Counted from the stretch's first letter, positions 8,625 to 17,604 are shown. The stretch is 64,000 nt of DNA from UBA7446 sp024639165 (GCA_024639165.1 JAHEIX010000003.1:186001-250000), one strand, 5' to 3'. Notes: generated by a model from the sequence alone, not told the origin. Program-made: numbers and translations.

Positions 8625-9864
8625 TATCAAACGTATTGCAATCATGGTGTATTACTGGCCACCATCTGGAGGTTCAGGTGTGCAGCGTTGGTTATTTTTG
8701 GCAAACTACTTTGCTGCCAAGGGGCTGGATGTAAGTGTTTTTGTACCCGAAAATCCTCGTATTGCTCAAGTCGATGATAGATTAGCGCAAAAAGTTCACT
8801 CAGGAATTACAGAAATAAAGGTTGCGGGTTGGGAACCATTACAAAACTCCAACAAACCCATAGGGGAGAACCTAGGGGAAAAGTCGGGGATACTAAAGCG
8901 GTTTATGTTGTGGGTACGTGCCAACTTTTTTATTCCAGATGCAAGGGTATATTGGGCAAAAGCCGCAACACATATCTTTTTGAAACATCACAAGCAAAAG
9001 CCTTATGACTTGATTATTAGTTCTGGGCCACCACACTCGTTACATGTAATAGGCTTGCAGGCCAAACAACAAACGGGTGTTTCATGGGTTGCAGATTTTA
9101 GGGATCCATGGACAGGGTTTTTTCAAAACCGAAGCCTGCCATTGAACAAGAGGACAAAGCAAAAGCACAAGCAATTAGAACAAAATGTATTGCAATATGC
9201 AGATCACGTTGTCGTAACTGCTCCGTCTTTAAAAGCGGACTTTAAAATGCACAATCACAATATAGCTGTACTGACCAATGGCTTTGAGCAGCGCCTACCC
9301 ATTGCATCTGAACCTACTGCTGGGATGGTGTATGCAGGAAGTTTGAAAGCGCAACAAAACCCAACAGCTTTGTGGAAGGCCATCGCATCACTAATCAAGT
9401 CAAATACCGACTTCTGTAATGCTTTCTCTTTGGATGTATATGGTAAAGTAGCCACTTCAATTAAAGCGGAGGTAAAATCACTCGGTATTGATTCACATGT
9501 GCGTTTTTTGGGCTACCAACCCAAAGAACTTATCGATGCGCAACTGTCAAATGCAAAATCCCTATTATTGTTGGGTATAAATATGCCGATGACCGCTAAT
9601 GTTATCCATGGAAAGTTATTTGAATATATGGCAGCTAAGCGTCCTGTTTTGGGAATTGGACCAAAACCAAGCGACATGCAGCCGCTTTTTGAAAAGCATC
9701 AATTGGGTGTTTATGCTTCATTTGATGAAGAGGCTTTGATTGAAAAAACCCTAATCGATTGGTTTGTAAACAACAATTTACCTCAATCTTCATCGGGTGT
9801 TGCGTCATATGAACGCAATGTAATAGCGCAAGAATACCTCAACTTAATCCGTTTGTTGACATGA
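8617..9864 (+). CDS. glycosyltransferase family 4 / group 1
   Basis: This is a GT-B fold glycosyltransferase. The N-terminal acceptor domain begins MVYYWPPSGGSGVQRW, a loop typical of GT4 enzymes, and includes VADFRDPWTGF. The C-terminal nucleotide-sugar domain has MVYAGSLKAQQNPTALW, VRFLGYQPKELI and HGKLFEYMAAKRPVLGIG with the donor-binding Glu. The open frame begins at 8581 within yfhO; the TTG at 8617 is preferred because it follows an AGAGG-like sequence and gives an 8-base overlap (415 residues). An ATG at 8644 would cut the first strand. Sugar specificity is unknown. Confidence 0.87.
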   Translation: MADIKRIAIMVYYWPPSGGSGVQRWLFLANYFAAKGLDVSVFVPENPRIAQVDDRLAQKVHSGITEIKVAGWEPLQNSNKPIGENLGEKSGILKRFMLWVRANFFIPDARVYWAKAATHIFLKHHKQKPYDLIISSGPPHSLHVIGLQAKQQTGVSWVADFRDPWTGFFQNRSLPLNKRTKQKHKQLEQNVLQYADHVVVTAPSLKADFKMHNHNIAVLTNGFEQRLPIASEPTAGMVYAGSLKAQQNPTALWKAIASLIKSNTDFCNAFSLDVYGKVATSIKAEVKSLGIDSHVRFLGYQPKELIDAQLSNAKSLLLLGINMPMTANVIHGKLFEYMAAKRPVLGIGPKPSDMQPLFEKHQLGVYASFDEEALIEKTLIDWFVNNNLPQSSSGVASYERNVIAQEYLNLIRLLT

Positions 9865-11315
9865 ATATGATTACCTCACAATCGTCAAAAAACTTGCTGA
9901 GCATCATGTTTGCTTTTTGCATAGGTGCGGTGAATACGCTTATACTGTATCCGCATTTTTTTGGCGCTTCCAACCAGGGGTTAGTCGTTTTCTTGTTGTC
10001 CTCTTCAAATTTACTCATGCCGCTTATTGGATTTGGTGTAGCACAAACCGTTATTAAGTTTCACAGTGGCTATGCCAAGCACGAGCGACAAAACTTTCTT
10101 TCCTTTATTGTAATTGTTCCATTACTCGTAGTACTTCCCTTTGGCTTTTTGGCCATATATTTTCACAACACAATTGCGACATTGCTTTCTGTTAAAAACC
10201 CCATAATTGCCCATTATACATGGGTTATTTTCGCTGTGGCTTTTGCTACAGCTTACTTTGAGATTTTCTATTCTTGGGCACGCGTGCATTTTAAATCCGT
10301 GATTGGAAATATTTTTAAAGAGATTTATCCGCGCTTTATAATTTTTATCTTGTTGCTTTTTTACGAAGTTGAAGTGATCAATTTAGATCAGTTTTTTATT
10401 TTATTAGTCGCCTTGTATTACCTGCGTATGCTCATGATGATGTTCATTGCTTTCCGAATACAACCACCTACCATATCTTTTAAGGCGCCAAAGAATGTTT
10501 CCGAGCTTTTGCGCTACTCTTTTTATTTGGTCCTGGCTGCATCTGCTGGAAGCTTAATAATCGATATTGATAAGTTTATGCTCCCCCAGTACAAAGCAAT
10601 TGCCCAAACGGCTTTTTACTCTGTGGGTATTTTTACCGCAACTCTTATTGAAGTTCCAGGGCGTGCCTTGTTTCAAATTCTAAATCCTTTAATTGCAAAG
10701 GCGATCAACAACCAAAATAACGCTCATTTAATCAAGTTATATAAGGATAGTTCCATCAATCTCTTGTTGTTGGGCGGGTGGTTCTTCTTGCTGGTAAACG
10801 GCAGCATCAATGCCTTATTTGACTTAATACAAGTAGATGGTTATGAAACGGCCGCACTGGTGGTGTTGATGATTTCGTTTGCTAAGCTTATCGTAATGAG
10901 CTCGGGGGCCTCAAACACCATGCTTCTCAATTCGAAGCAGTACCGCATATCCCTCACACTTACCATATGTATGGCCGTATTTGTCTACATTGGAAATCGC
11001 TTGAGTATTCCAGTATATGGAATCAATGGCGCGGCATTGTCAACACTAGTGGTGTTGTTGATATTTACCTATGTGCGCATGGCATTTGTATATCGCTATT
11101 TTGGCGTATATCCTTATAGCATAAGTACCTTGAAGGCATTTGTTATTATTGGATTGTTGTTTGCGGCTAGTAGCACGCTACAGTTAAACATACATCCGTT
11201 GGCTTCAATTGTGATTAAGTCTATTTTGATTACACTTGTATATGGCGTATTGGTTGCGGGACTGAGGCTTTCTGATACGGTTAATGGCTGGGTAGCAAAA
11301 TGGTCTAATCGCTAA
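9861..11315 (+). CDS. oligosaccharide flippase family protein (MOP/Wzx-like)
   Basis: The 484-residue protein is highly hydrophobic with about 12-14 membrane helices. The N-terminal region (SIMFAFCIGAVNTLILYPHFFG, LLMPLIGFGVAQTVIKF) matches the polysaccharide-biosynthesis MOP exporters, which move lipid-linked sugars across the inner membrane. IDIDKFMLPQYKAIAQTAFYSVG in the middle is a typical conserved loop. Its ATG overlaps the glycosyltransferase stop (ATGA). The last 11 bases overlap the end of uvrA on the other strand. With YfhO and GT4 it forms a small surface-glycan unit. Confidence 0.87.
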   Translation: MNMITSQSSKNLLSIMFAFCIGAVNTLILYPHFFGASNQGLVVFLLSSSNLLMPLIGFGVAQTVIKFHSGYAKHERQNFLSFIVIVPLLVVLPFGFLAIYFHNTIATLLSVKNPIIAHYTWVIFAVAFATAYFEIFYSWARVHFKSVIGNIFKEIYPRFIIFILLLFYEVEVINLDQFFILLVALYYLRMLMMMFIAFRIQPPTISFKAPKNVSELLRYSFYLVLAASAGSLIIDIDKFMLPQYKAIAQTAFYSVGIFTATLIEVPGRALFQILNPLIAKAINNQNNAHLIKLYKDSSINLLLLGGWFFLLVNGSINALFDLIQVDGYETAALVVLMISFAKLIVMSSGASNTMLLNSKQYRISLTLTICMAVFVYIGNRLSIPVYGINGAALSTLVVLLIFTYVRMAFVYRYFGVYPYSISTLKAFVIIGLLFAASSTLQLNIHPLASIVIKSILITLVYGVLVAGLRLSDTVNGWVAKWSNR

Positions 11316-14061
11316 ATAAAAGCTTAAACAAGCTTGATTTTTTATTGGCGTTGATTTCTTCCGGCGTGCCAATTGCCAACAATTGCCCTCCAAGCATACC
11401 TCCTTCAGGACCCAAATCAATAATATGATCTGCCTGTTCAATAAGGCTTACGTTATGTTCAATCACAATTAAAGAATGACCACGTTCAATAAGTGCACGA
11501 AAGGAACCCACAAGCTTTTTGATGTCATGCATATGGAGTCCAGTTGTGGGTTCGTCAAAGAGGAAAAGCGTTTTTGTTTTTTGGGCTCCTTTTAACAGGA
11601 AAGTAGCCAGTTTGATGCGCTGTGCTTCTCCACCTGAAAGGGTAGAGGAGGATTGTCCCAAAGACACATAACCCATTCCCACGTCTTGAAGCGGTTGAAG
11701 ACGATCACTTATTTTGTTTTGTTTGTGCTGTTCAAAGAAAGCGATGGCCTCGTCTATGCTCATGGTCAATACGTCGTGAATATTCTTGCCTTCAAAAGTA
11801 ACTTCAAGTAGTTCCTTTTGAAAACGTTTTCCATTACAGTCATCACAAATAAGATCAACGTCAGCCATAAACTGCATTTCAATCTTTACTGTTCCCTCTC
11901 CTTTACAATTGGGGCAACGCCCACCATCAACGTTAAAAGAATAGTGTTTGGTTTGATAGCCCCTTTGCTTTGAGAGCGCTTGGCTTGCAAATAACTTTCT
12001 TATTTCATCGTATGCCTTGATATACGTCACTGGATTGGAGCGTGACGACAATCCTATAGGCTTTTGGCTTATGTATTGAATTTCTTGGAAGGCATCTAGG
12101 TCGCCATCTAAGCTGCTAAACTCACCAAGCTTATCGCCATAAATGTCTTTTTCTTTTCTAACAGCTGGCAGCAGTATGTCCTTGACCAGGGTGCTTTTTC
12201 CGCTACCCGAAACCCCCGTGATAACGGTGAGCATTTGGAGTGGAAAGGAAACGTTTATATTTTTTAAGTTGTGTTCACGTGCTCCTTTTATATGTAAGAA
12301 TTTTTTGGGTGAAATTCTCTTTTTAGGGATTTCAATTTGCGCTCGCTTGGAGAGGTATTTTCCTGTCCACGTTTCTGCTTTTAACAATTCGTTGAAGGTA
12401 CCTTTGGCAACTACCTCTCCGCCAAAAACCCCCGCATCGGGACCTAAATCGATAATTTCATCCGATGCTCGCATGATATCCTCGTCATGTTCCACAACAA
12501 TTACGGTATTCCCCAAATTACGAAGTCCATGCAGAACTTCAATGAGTCTTTTGGTGTCTTTTGGGTGTAATCCGATACTTGGCTCGTCAAGTATATATAG
12601 CGAACCAACCAAACTGCTGCCCAATGAAGTGGCTAGGTTAATACGTTGGGATTCTCCTCCCGACAACGTACTGGCACGACGGTTGAGCGTTAGGTAGCCC
12701 AGTCCTACTTGTTGTAGAAACTCAAGCCGATCCTTAATTTCAACCAATAATCTTCTCGAAATATGCTGTTGGTGTTTGGTTAATTTTAGGTTTGCGATCT
12801 CCTTTGCAAGTATTGCGATGGGCATATCAACCAAATCACTCATGGTGTGCTTGTCAACACGAACGTATGAAGCGTTCTCGTTCAATCGTTTTCCTTGGCA
12901 GGAGCCGCATTTTGTTCTGCCTCTGTACCTCGACAACATTACCCGGTTTTGAATTTTATAATTCTTGGCTTCCAGCTTTGCAAAAAATTGATTAATGCCA
13001 CGAATCCCCTTAGCACCTTCCCATAATAGCTTCTTTTGATCGGTGCTGAGCTCAAAATAGGGTTTGTGTACCGGAAATTCGTATTGGTAGGCCGCATCAA
13101 TAAAATCGTTTTTTAAACGCTGTAACCGCTCTCCTTTCCAAGGGGCAACGGCTCCTTCAAATACTGAAAGACTGGTATTGGGTATGACCAATTGCTCGTC
13201 AATACCAATTAAATCGCCATAACCATCACAAGCCGTACAGGCGCCAAGTGGATTATTGAAGCTGAACATATGTTCGTTGGGAAGTGTAAAGGTAATGCCG
13301 TCTAGGACAAAGCGATTTGAAAAATGTTGACTCTTGTTGTCAGCTAAGCTGTGGACAACAACGGTGCCATCCCCTTCGTGAAAGGCTGTTTCAACGGATT
13401 CTGCTATTCTGTTAAAGGCATCATCCTCATGTTTTACAACCACACGGTCTACTACTAACATGATGTTATCGGCATCTGATGACTTGAAATGATCTATTCG
13501 GACTACTGCATCATTGACAAACAAACGTGCGTAGCCCTGTTGTTTGTAGACCTCTAGCATACCTTCAAGGGTTCGCTTTTTGGTTATCTCTATTGGCGCA
13601 AGAATCAACAATTTTGCTCCATCATCAAATTTTTTGATGTGCTCAAGCACGTCTTTTACATCGTTTTTCTTTACGACTTTTCCTGAAACAGGGGAGTAGG
13701 TTACGCCAATTCTGGCAAACAATAATTTGAGATAATCGTAAATTTCTGTGACGGTACCTACAGTTGAACGGGGATTGTTACTGATTACTTTTTGCTCAAT
13801 GGCAATTGCAGGTGCAATTCCTTTAATTTGTTCAACTTTTGGCTTGTTTAAGCGCCCTAAAAACTGTCTGGCATAAGAAGATAAGCTTTCCACGTAACGG
13901 CGCTGACCTTCAGCGTATAACGTATCAAATGCAAGGCTAGATTTCCCTGAACCCGACAAACCAGTGATGACCACAAATTTGTGCCTTGGGATTTGCACAC
14001 TCACGTTTTTGAGGTTGTGCATTTGCGCTCCAACAATTTCGATACTTGCTTCCTTTTTCAA
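11305..14061 (-). CDS. uvrA: excinuclease ABC subunit A
   Basis: UvrA recognises DNA damage and loads UvrB in nucleotide excision repair. The 918-residue protein has two ABC ATPase modules: Walker A GLSGSGKS (34-41) and GVSGSGKS (about 612-619), and signatures LSGGESQRINLA and LSGGEAQRIKLA. Cys-rich elements are CTACDGYG and CGSCQGKRL in the first half and CPNCKGEG...CDDCNGKRF in the second. The usual first CxxC pair before FSFNNP is missing (the sequence there is FVLDGITFTLPNEH), so one zinc site is altered. The same loss is, as far as I recall, common in Bacteroidota UvrA. Confidence 0.96.
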   Translation of the reverse strand: MKKEASIEIVGAQMHNLKNVSVQIPRHKFVVITGLSGSGKSSLAFDTLYAEGQRRYVESLSSYARQFLGRLNKPKVEQIKGIAPAIAIEQKVISNNPRSTVGTVTEIYDYLKLLFARIGVTYSPVSGKVVKKNDVKDVLEHIKKFDDGAKLLILAPIEITKKRTLEGMLEVYKQQGYARLFVNDAVVRIDHFKSSDADNIMLVVDRVVVKHEDDAFNRIAESVETAFHEGDGTVVVHSLADNKSQHFSNRFVLDGITFTLPNEHMFSFNNPLGACTACDGYGDLIGIDEQLVIPNTSLSVFEGAVAPWKGERLQRLKNDFIDAAYQYEFPVHKPYFELSTDQKKLLWEGAKGIRGINQFFAKLEAKNYKIQNRVMLSRYRGRTKCGSCQGKRLNENASYVRVDKHTMSDLVDMPIAILAKEIANLKLTKHQQHISRRLLVEIKDRLEFLQQVGLGYLTLNRRASTLSGGESQRINLATSLGSSLVGSLYILDEPSIGLHPKDTKRLIEVLHGLRNLGNTVIVVEHDEDIMRASDEIIDLGPDAGVFGGEVVAKGTFNELLKAETWTGKYLSKRAQIEIPKKRISPKKFLHIKGAREHNLKNINVSFPLQMLTVITGVSGSGKSTLVKDILLPAVRKEKDIYGDKLGEFSSLDGDLDAFQEIQYISQKPIGLSSRSNPVTYIKAYDEIRKLFASQALSKQRGYQTKHYSFNVDGGRCPNCKGEGTVKIEMQFMADVDLICDDCNGKRFQKELLEVTFEGKNIHDVLTMSIDEAIAFFEQHKQNKISDRLQPLQDVGMGYVSLGQSSSTLSGGEAQRIKLATFLLKGAQKTKTLFLFDEPTTGLHMHDIKKLVGSFRALIERGHSLIVIEHNVSLIEQADHIIDLGPEGGMLGGQLLAIGTPEEINANKKSSLFKLLFSD

Positions 14062-14147
14062 TGCTTTTTAAACAAGCTATAAATATATCAATTCACAGAC
14101 GATTTAAAAACCAAGGAGCGTTTTTTACACTGTAAAATATAATTCTT

Positions 14148-14155
14148 TATATTTG
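14148..14155 (+). promoter_or_regulatory. -7 promoter element for the ECF sigma gene
   Basis: TATATTTG matches TAnnTTTG exactly. The predicted start near 14161 would leave a 5' leader of about 65 bases, one of the longer leaders in this window. The -33 region has T-runs but no clear TTG. Confidence 0.5.
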
Positions 14156-14225
14156 CGGTATAACTTTTGCTTATAGAATAGACATATACTCAACTAAATT
14201 TTAAGTTTTTTAAACAGAGTAGCCT

Positions 14226-14807
14226 ATGTCTATATTACCCGATAACATTCTTATTCAACAGTATTTGAAAGGAGATAACGAATCTTTCGAGATTCTTTTG
14301 ACCAAATACAAACAACGTATCTACAGTTTTATTTACTCTAAAATTAAAGATAGGGATATTGCTGACGATGTTTTTCAAGACACCTTCATTAAAGTAATTC
14401 AGACCCTCAAAAAAGGAGCATATAACGAAGAGGGACGATTCGTTTCTTGGGTGATGCGGATTGCACATAATCTTATCATTGATCATTTTAGGCGTCAACA
14501 GCGCATGCCAATGTACGACACCTATGATCATGAGCAAGATGTGTTTTATCGTTTGTCTGAGCCATCTAAAAATATTGAGGACATGATCATCGATAGTCAG
14601 ATTAAATCTGATATTACTGCCCTAATGCTTGAACTTCCCGAAAATCAATACGAAGTGCTTAAAATGCGCTTGTTTCAAGATATGAGCTTTAAAGAAATTG
14701 CCGAAAGAACCAACGTAAGCATCAATACTTCTTTGGGAAGAATGCGATATGGCTTAATCAATTTGCGAAAGTTGATAGACGAGCGAAATTTGACCATGAC
14801 ACAATAA
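14226..14807 (+). CDS. RNA polymerase sigma-70 family (ECF) factor
   Basis: This 193-residue protein has sigma region 2 (FEILLTKYKQRIYSFIYSK, DDVFQDTFIKVIQTL, GRFVSWVMRIAHNLIIDHFRR, about 20-100) and region 4 (LPENQYEVLKMRLFQDMSFKEIAERT, ending MRYGLINLRKLI, about 135-185). No anti-sigma gene is adjacent. The small gene 5 bases downstream is probably co-transcribed. Targets are unknown; in Bacteroidota related factors without an anti-sigma partner occur in general stress or membrane functions, but nothing here decides that. Confidence 0.92.
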   Translation: MSILPDNILIQQYLKGDNESFEILLTKYKQRIYSFIYSKIKDRDIADDVFQDTFIKVIQTLKKGAYNEEGRFVSWVMRIAHNLIIDHFRRQQRMPMYDTYDHEQDVFYRLSEPSKNIEDMIIDSQIKSDITALMLELPENQYEVLKMRLFQDMSFKEIAERTNVSINTSLGRMRYGLINLRKLIDERNLTMTQ

Positions 14808-14812
14808 AATTA

Positions 14813-14983
14813 ATGGCGTGTCGTTATCCACTTAAACATTATATGGATAAATTTTACACGCTACCTACCCAACAATCAAAACCTAAACCAAGTGCCAATT
14901 CAGTAGCACTCATTCTTCAATATGCTGCAGCATACCACCCTTTGAAATTAGCCAAGGGTCATGTGGACACTATTGCCAATTAG
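14813..14983 (+). CDS. small conserved-type protein following the sigma factor
   Basis: A 56-codon ORF starts 5 bases after the sigma stop (an alternative ATG at 14843 gives 46 residues). The second half, PKPSANSVALILQYAAAYHP, is predicted helical and follows a pattern I recall in short flavobacterial proteins (a P-x-P linker, then xxIxxILxYSxA). It has no signal peptide. Its position, directly behind the ECF sigma gene, suggests an accessory or regulatory partner, but no function is known. It overlaps the end of nth by 4 bases on the other strand. Confidence 0.65.
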   Translation: MACRYPLKHYMDKFYTLPTQQSKPKPSANSVALILQYAAAYHPLKLAKGHVDTIAN

Positions 14984-15627
14984 TAATTGAATTTTTTTAG
15001 GATGCTTTTTCTGCCAATGGTTTTGGTGATAATGTCTTTTGACAAGTCCCATCCTCGCGCGGGGCAATATTCACGTCCGTACCAAATAATTTGAAGGTGC
15101 AAGTCGTTCCATTTTTCTTTTGGGAATAAACGTTTGGCATCACGTTCTGTTTGCACCACGCTTTTTCCATTCGAAAACCCCCAGCGGTACATCAGGCGAT
15201 GGATGTGTGTGTCTACTGGAAATGAAGGCACGCCAAAGGCCTGAGCCATAACTACACTAGCAGTTTTATGTCCCACTGCTGGCAAGGCTTCTAACGCCTC
15301 AAAACTTTGCGGTACTTTTCCGCCGTGTTGTTCTAAAAGAATGTGCGACAAGCCATAAATACCTTTTGATTTCATAGGAGATAAGCCCACAGGTTTTATG
15401 ATTTCTCTTATTTGATCAACACTCATTTTAATCATATCGGTAGGGTTGTCGGCCTTGGCAAAAAGCTTTGGTGTAATTTGATTTACACGCACATCGGTAC
15501 TCTGCGCCGATAGGAGTACAGCAATCAATAAGGTATAGGGATCTTTATGGTCTAACGGAATTGGAATGGTAGGATAGCACTCTTCCAAGGTTTTAATGGC
15601 AAAAGATACCTTATCGGCTTTATTCAT
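14980..15627 (-). CDS. nth: endonuclease III (DNA glycosylase/AP lyase) without the FeS cluster motif
   Basis: Endonuclease III removes oxidised pyrimidines in base excision repair. The 215-residue protein has the helix-hairpin-helix LPAVGHKTASVV with catalytic Lys121 and the motif PVDTHIHR with catalytic Asp139. The C-terminus has only one cysteine (REYCPARGW, Cys188), so the four-Cys 4Fe-4S loop of E. coli Nth is absent. The open frame runs upstream to 15726, but MNKADKVSFAI at 15627 is the normal N-terminus. The gene is divergent from the peroxiredoxin gene. Confidence 0.94.
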   Translation of the reverse strand: MNKADKVSFAIKTLEECYPTIPIPLDHKDPYTLLIAVLLSAQSTDVRVNQITPKLFAKADNPTDMIKMSVDQIREIIKPVGLSPMKSKGIYGLSHILLEQHGGKVPQSFEALEALPAVGHKTASVVMAQAFGVPSFPVDTHIHRLMYRWGFSNGKSVVQTERDAKRLFPKEKWNDLHLQIIWYGREYCPARGWDLSKDIITKTIGRKSILKKFNY

Positions 15628-15659
15628 TTTTGTATTTTTAACATCTAAAAATAAACAAA

Positions 15660-16109
15660 ATGCTACAAGAAGGAGATCAATTACCTGCTTTTTCAGGTTT
15701 AAATCATTTGGGAGAACCCGTATCACATGAAAACTACGCTGGTAAAAAGCTTATCGTATTCTTTTATCCACGTGCCAATACGCCAGGTTGTACAGCCGAA
15801 GCTTGCAATTTAAGCGATAACTATGCTGCACTTCAAGCCGAAGGTTATGAGTTGCTTGGTGTAAGTGCCGATAACGTTAAGAAACAAGCGAGTTTTGCTG
15901 CCAAATTTTCATTTCCATATCCACTTCTGGCCGATGAAGATCACAGCGCTATCAAAGCGTTTGGCGTTTGGGGGCCCAAAAAGTTTAAAGGAAAAGAATA
16001 CGAAGGCATCATCAGAACCACGTTTGTAATTGATGAATCTGGAGTTATAGTACGGGTGATCAACAAGGTTAAAACCAAAGACCACGCTGCTCAAATTTTG
16101 GAAGGATAA
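15660..16109 (+). CDS. bcp: thioredoxin-dependent thiol peroxidase (PrxQ/Bcp)
   Basis: This 149-residue peroxiredoxin reduces peroxides with thioredoxin. The active site FFYPRANTPGCTAEACNL holds the peroxidatic Cys44 and the resolving Cys49, four residues apart, which is the atypical 2-Cys arrangement of PrxQ. The segment FGVWGPKKFKGKEYEGIIR and the strand TTFVIDESG are also characteristic. It ends 2 bases before the convergent gene at 16112. Confidence 0.95.
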   Translation: MLQEGDQLPAFSGLNHLGEPVSHENYAGKKLIVFFYPRANTPGCTAEACNLSDNYAALQAEGYELLGVSADNVKKQASFAAKFSFPYPLLADEDHSAIKAFGVWGPKKFKGKEYEGIIRTTFVIDESGVIVRVINKVKTKDHAAQILEG

Positions 16110-16111
16110 AA

Positions 16112-17548
16112 CTACTGGCTTTTAAAGCCAAATAGTTTTTTGGTTTTGATGAGCTTGGAAACACCCTCTGGAAGTTTGTTTTCCCAACCTTTTTCACCTT
16201 TTTTGATTTGCTCAAGAATATCTCTTGAAAAAATCTTCATGTCTTCAGTGTTGTAATCTAAGATATCAATTACCTTATCGTTGTATTTAAAGAAGTTGTA
16301 AAGCTCTTTTAATCTCGGATTTACGCTTAGGGAGTTGCTGTCAACTATATTACCTGTTTTTGGATCAATTATAGGGTAGAGGTATACTTTGAGGTTTTTG
16401 AAAAACAGTTTTCCAAAAGCTTCTAGAATACCACCACTTAAATTACGGTAATACTTTTCATTAAAGATCTCGACAAGGTTGTTAACCCCCATGGTAAGCC
16501 GAATTTTCTTCTCGGTGTATTCCGAGAAATACTCGGCAAGCTTGTAGTATTCTTTAAAGTTTGATATCATAACCGTTTGCCCTAAAGAGCACAGCAGCTT
16601 GGCACGATCCATAAAATCCTCTTCATCAATAGCACCTGTTGTCATGAGGTTTGATAATGTAATTTCAAAAATAACCAGTGAATTATCTGGATCTGAGTTG
16701 GGTTCTTTCTCAAATATGCTTAGTGATTTTCGATACATATCCACATTGACCTTGGTAACAGGACGGAAACTACCTCTAATGGCAATGATGTTTTTCTTGT
16801 AAAGTTCTCTAGCTGGAAGTAGGTTGTTCCCATCAGGACCAAACATAACGGCATCTGTCATGCCTAGTCGGACGAGCTCCAAACTCAACACTCTGTTGTC
16901 AATACCCTCAAAAAGAGGTCCCGTAAAATTGATGGTGTCAATTTCTATCGCATCACGATCTATGTGGTCGTAGAGATATTGAAGCATCTTTTTAGGCCTA
17001 TCATTCTGATAGAAGGCTCCGTAAATTAGATTTACGCCAATTACGCCAAGGGTAAGCTGTTGTTGCTTGGTGTCGTTTTCTCTAAATCGCACGTGAGTCG
17101 TAATCATGGAATACGGCTCATCTGGTTTGGTTTGAAAACGGATGCCCATCCAGCCATGTCCTTTAAATTTTTTGGCAAAATCGATCGTGGTAACGGTATT
17201 GGCAAAAGCAAAAAAGAACTTTTCTTTGTTTTTGGATCTATCAATTCGCTTTTCGAGTAGGCTGATTTCCCAATCCAGCATTTTGTTTAAACGAGATTCG
17301 GACACATACCTACCATCGTTTTCTCTGCCGTAAATAGCATCGCTAAAATCTTTGTCATAGGCACTCATGGTTTTTGCAATAGTACCAGATGCACCACCGC
17401 ATCTAAAAAAATGACGTGCCACTTCTTGACCAGCACCTATTTCGGCAAAGGTGCCGTAAATATTATCATTAAGATTGATGCGAAGCGCTTTTGCCTCTAG
17501 TGAAGGGGTGTTTTCAAATGGATGATCTCCCGCAAGTTGGATAGCCAT
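16112..17548 (-). CDS. conserved Bacteroidota protein of unknown function
   Basis: The 478-residue protein starts MAIQLAGDHPFENTPSLEAK (ATG 17548; the frame runs to 17596 but a -7 element lies at 17563-17570). It is cytoplasmic, mixed alpha/beta. Conserved-looking parts are IYGTFAEIGAGQEVARHFF, ASGTIAKTMSAYDKDFSDAIYG and MTDAVMFGPDGNNLLPARELY. I recall close relatives throughout flavobacteria, sometimes labelled nicotinate-nucleotide adenylyltransferase. The C-terminal FSRDILEQIKKGEKGW...LPEGVSKLI does look like the end of NMN adenylyltransferases, but there is no N-terminal HxGH site, so I do not accept that function. Confidence 0.8.
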   Translation of the reverse strand: MAIQLAGDHPFENTPSLEAKALRINLNDNIYGTFAEIGAGQEVARHFFRCGGASGTIAKTMSAYDKDFSDAIYGRENDGRYVSESRLNKMLDWEISLLEKRIDRSKNKEKFFFAFANTVTTIDFAKKFKGHGWMGIRFQTKPDEPYSMITTHVRFRENDTKQQQLTLGVIGVNLIYGAFYQNDRPKKMLQYLYDHIDRDAIEIDTINFTGPLFEGIDNRVLSLELVRLGMTDAVMFGPDGNNLLPARELYKKNIIAIRGSFRPVTKVNVDMYRKSLSIFEKEPNSDPDNSLVIFEITLSNLMTTGAIDEEDFMDRAKLLCSLGQTVMISNFKEYYKLAEYFSEYTEKKIRLTMGVNNLVEIFNEKYYRNLSGGILEAFGKLFFKNLKVYLYPIIDPKTGNIVDSNSLSVNPRLKELYNFFKYNDKVIDILDYNTEDMKIFSRDILEQIKKGEKGWENKLPEGVSKLIKTKKLFGFKSQ

Positions 17549-17562
17549 GAAAAAGGTTTTTC

Positions 17563-17570
17563 CAAAATTA
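17563..17570 (-). promoter_or_regulatory. -7 promoter element for the gene at 16112-17548
   Basis: On the minus strand this is TAATTTTG, an exact TAnnTTTG match ending 14 bases before the ATG at 17548. It supports that start over the upstream extension. Confidence 0.45.
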
Positions 17571-17604
17571 TGAAACTTATCCACAAGGATGCACATCTTT
17601 AGCG

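Noticed and set aside
12143..12697. 184-codon ORF on the plus strand
   Set aside because: Antisense to the conserved second ATPase region of uvrA.
16116..16130. Palindrome TGGCTTTTAAAGCCA as a bidirectional terminator
   Set aside because: It lies inside the last codons of the minus-strand gene and the arms are short; codon content explains it.
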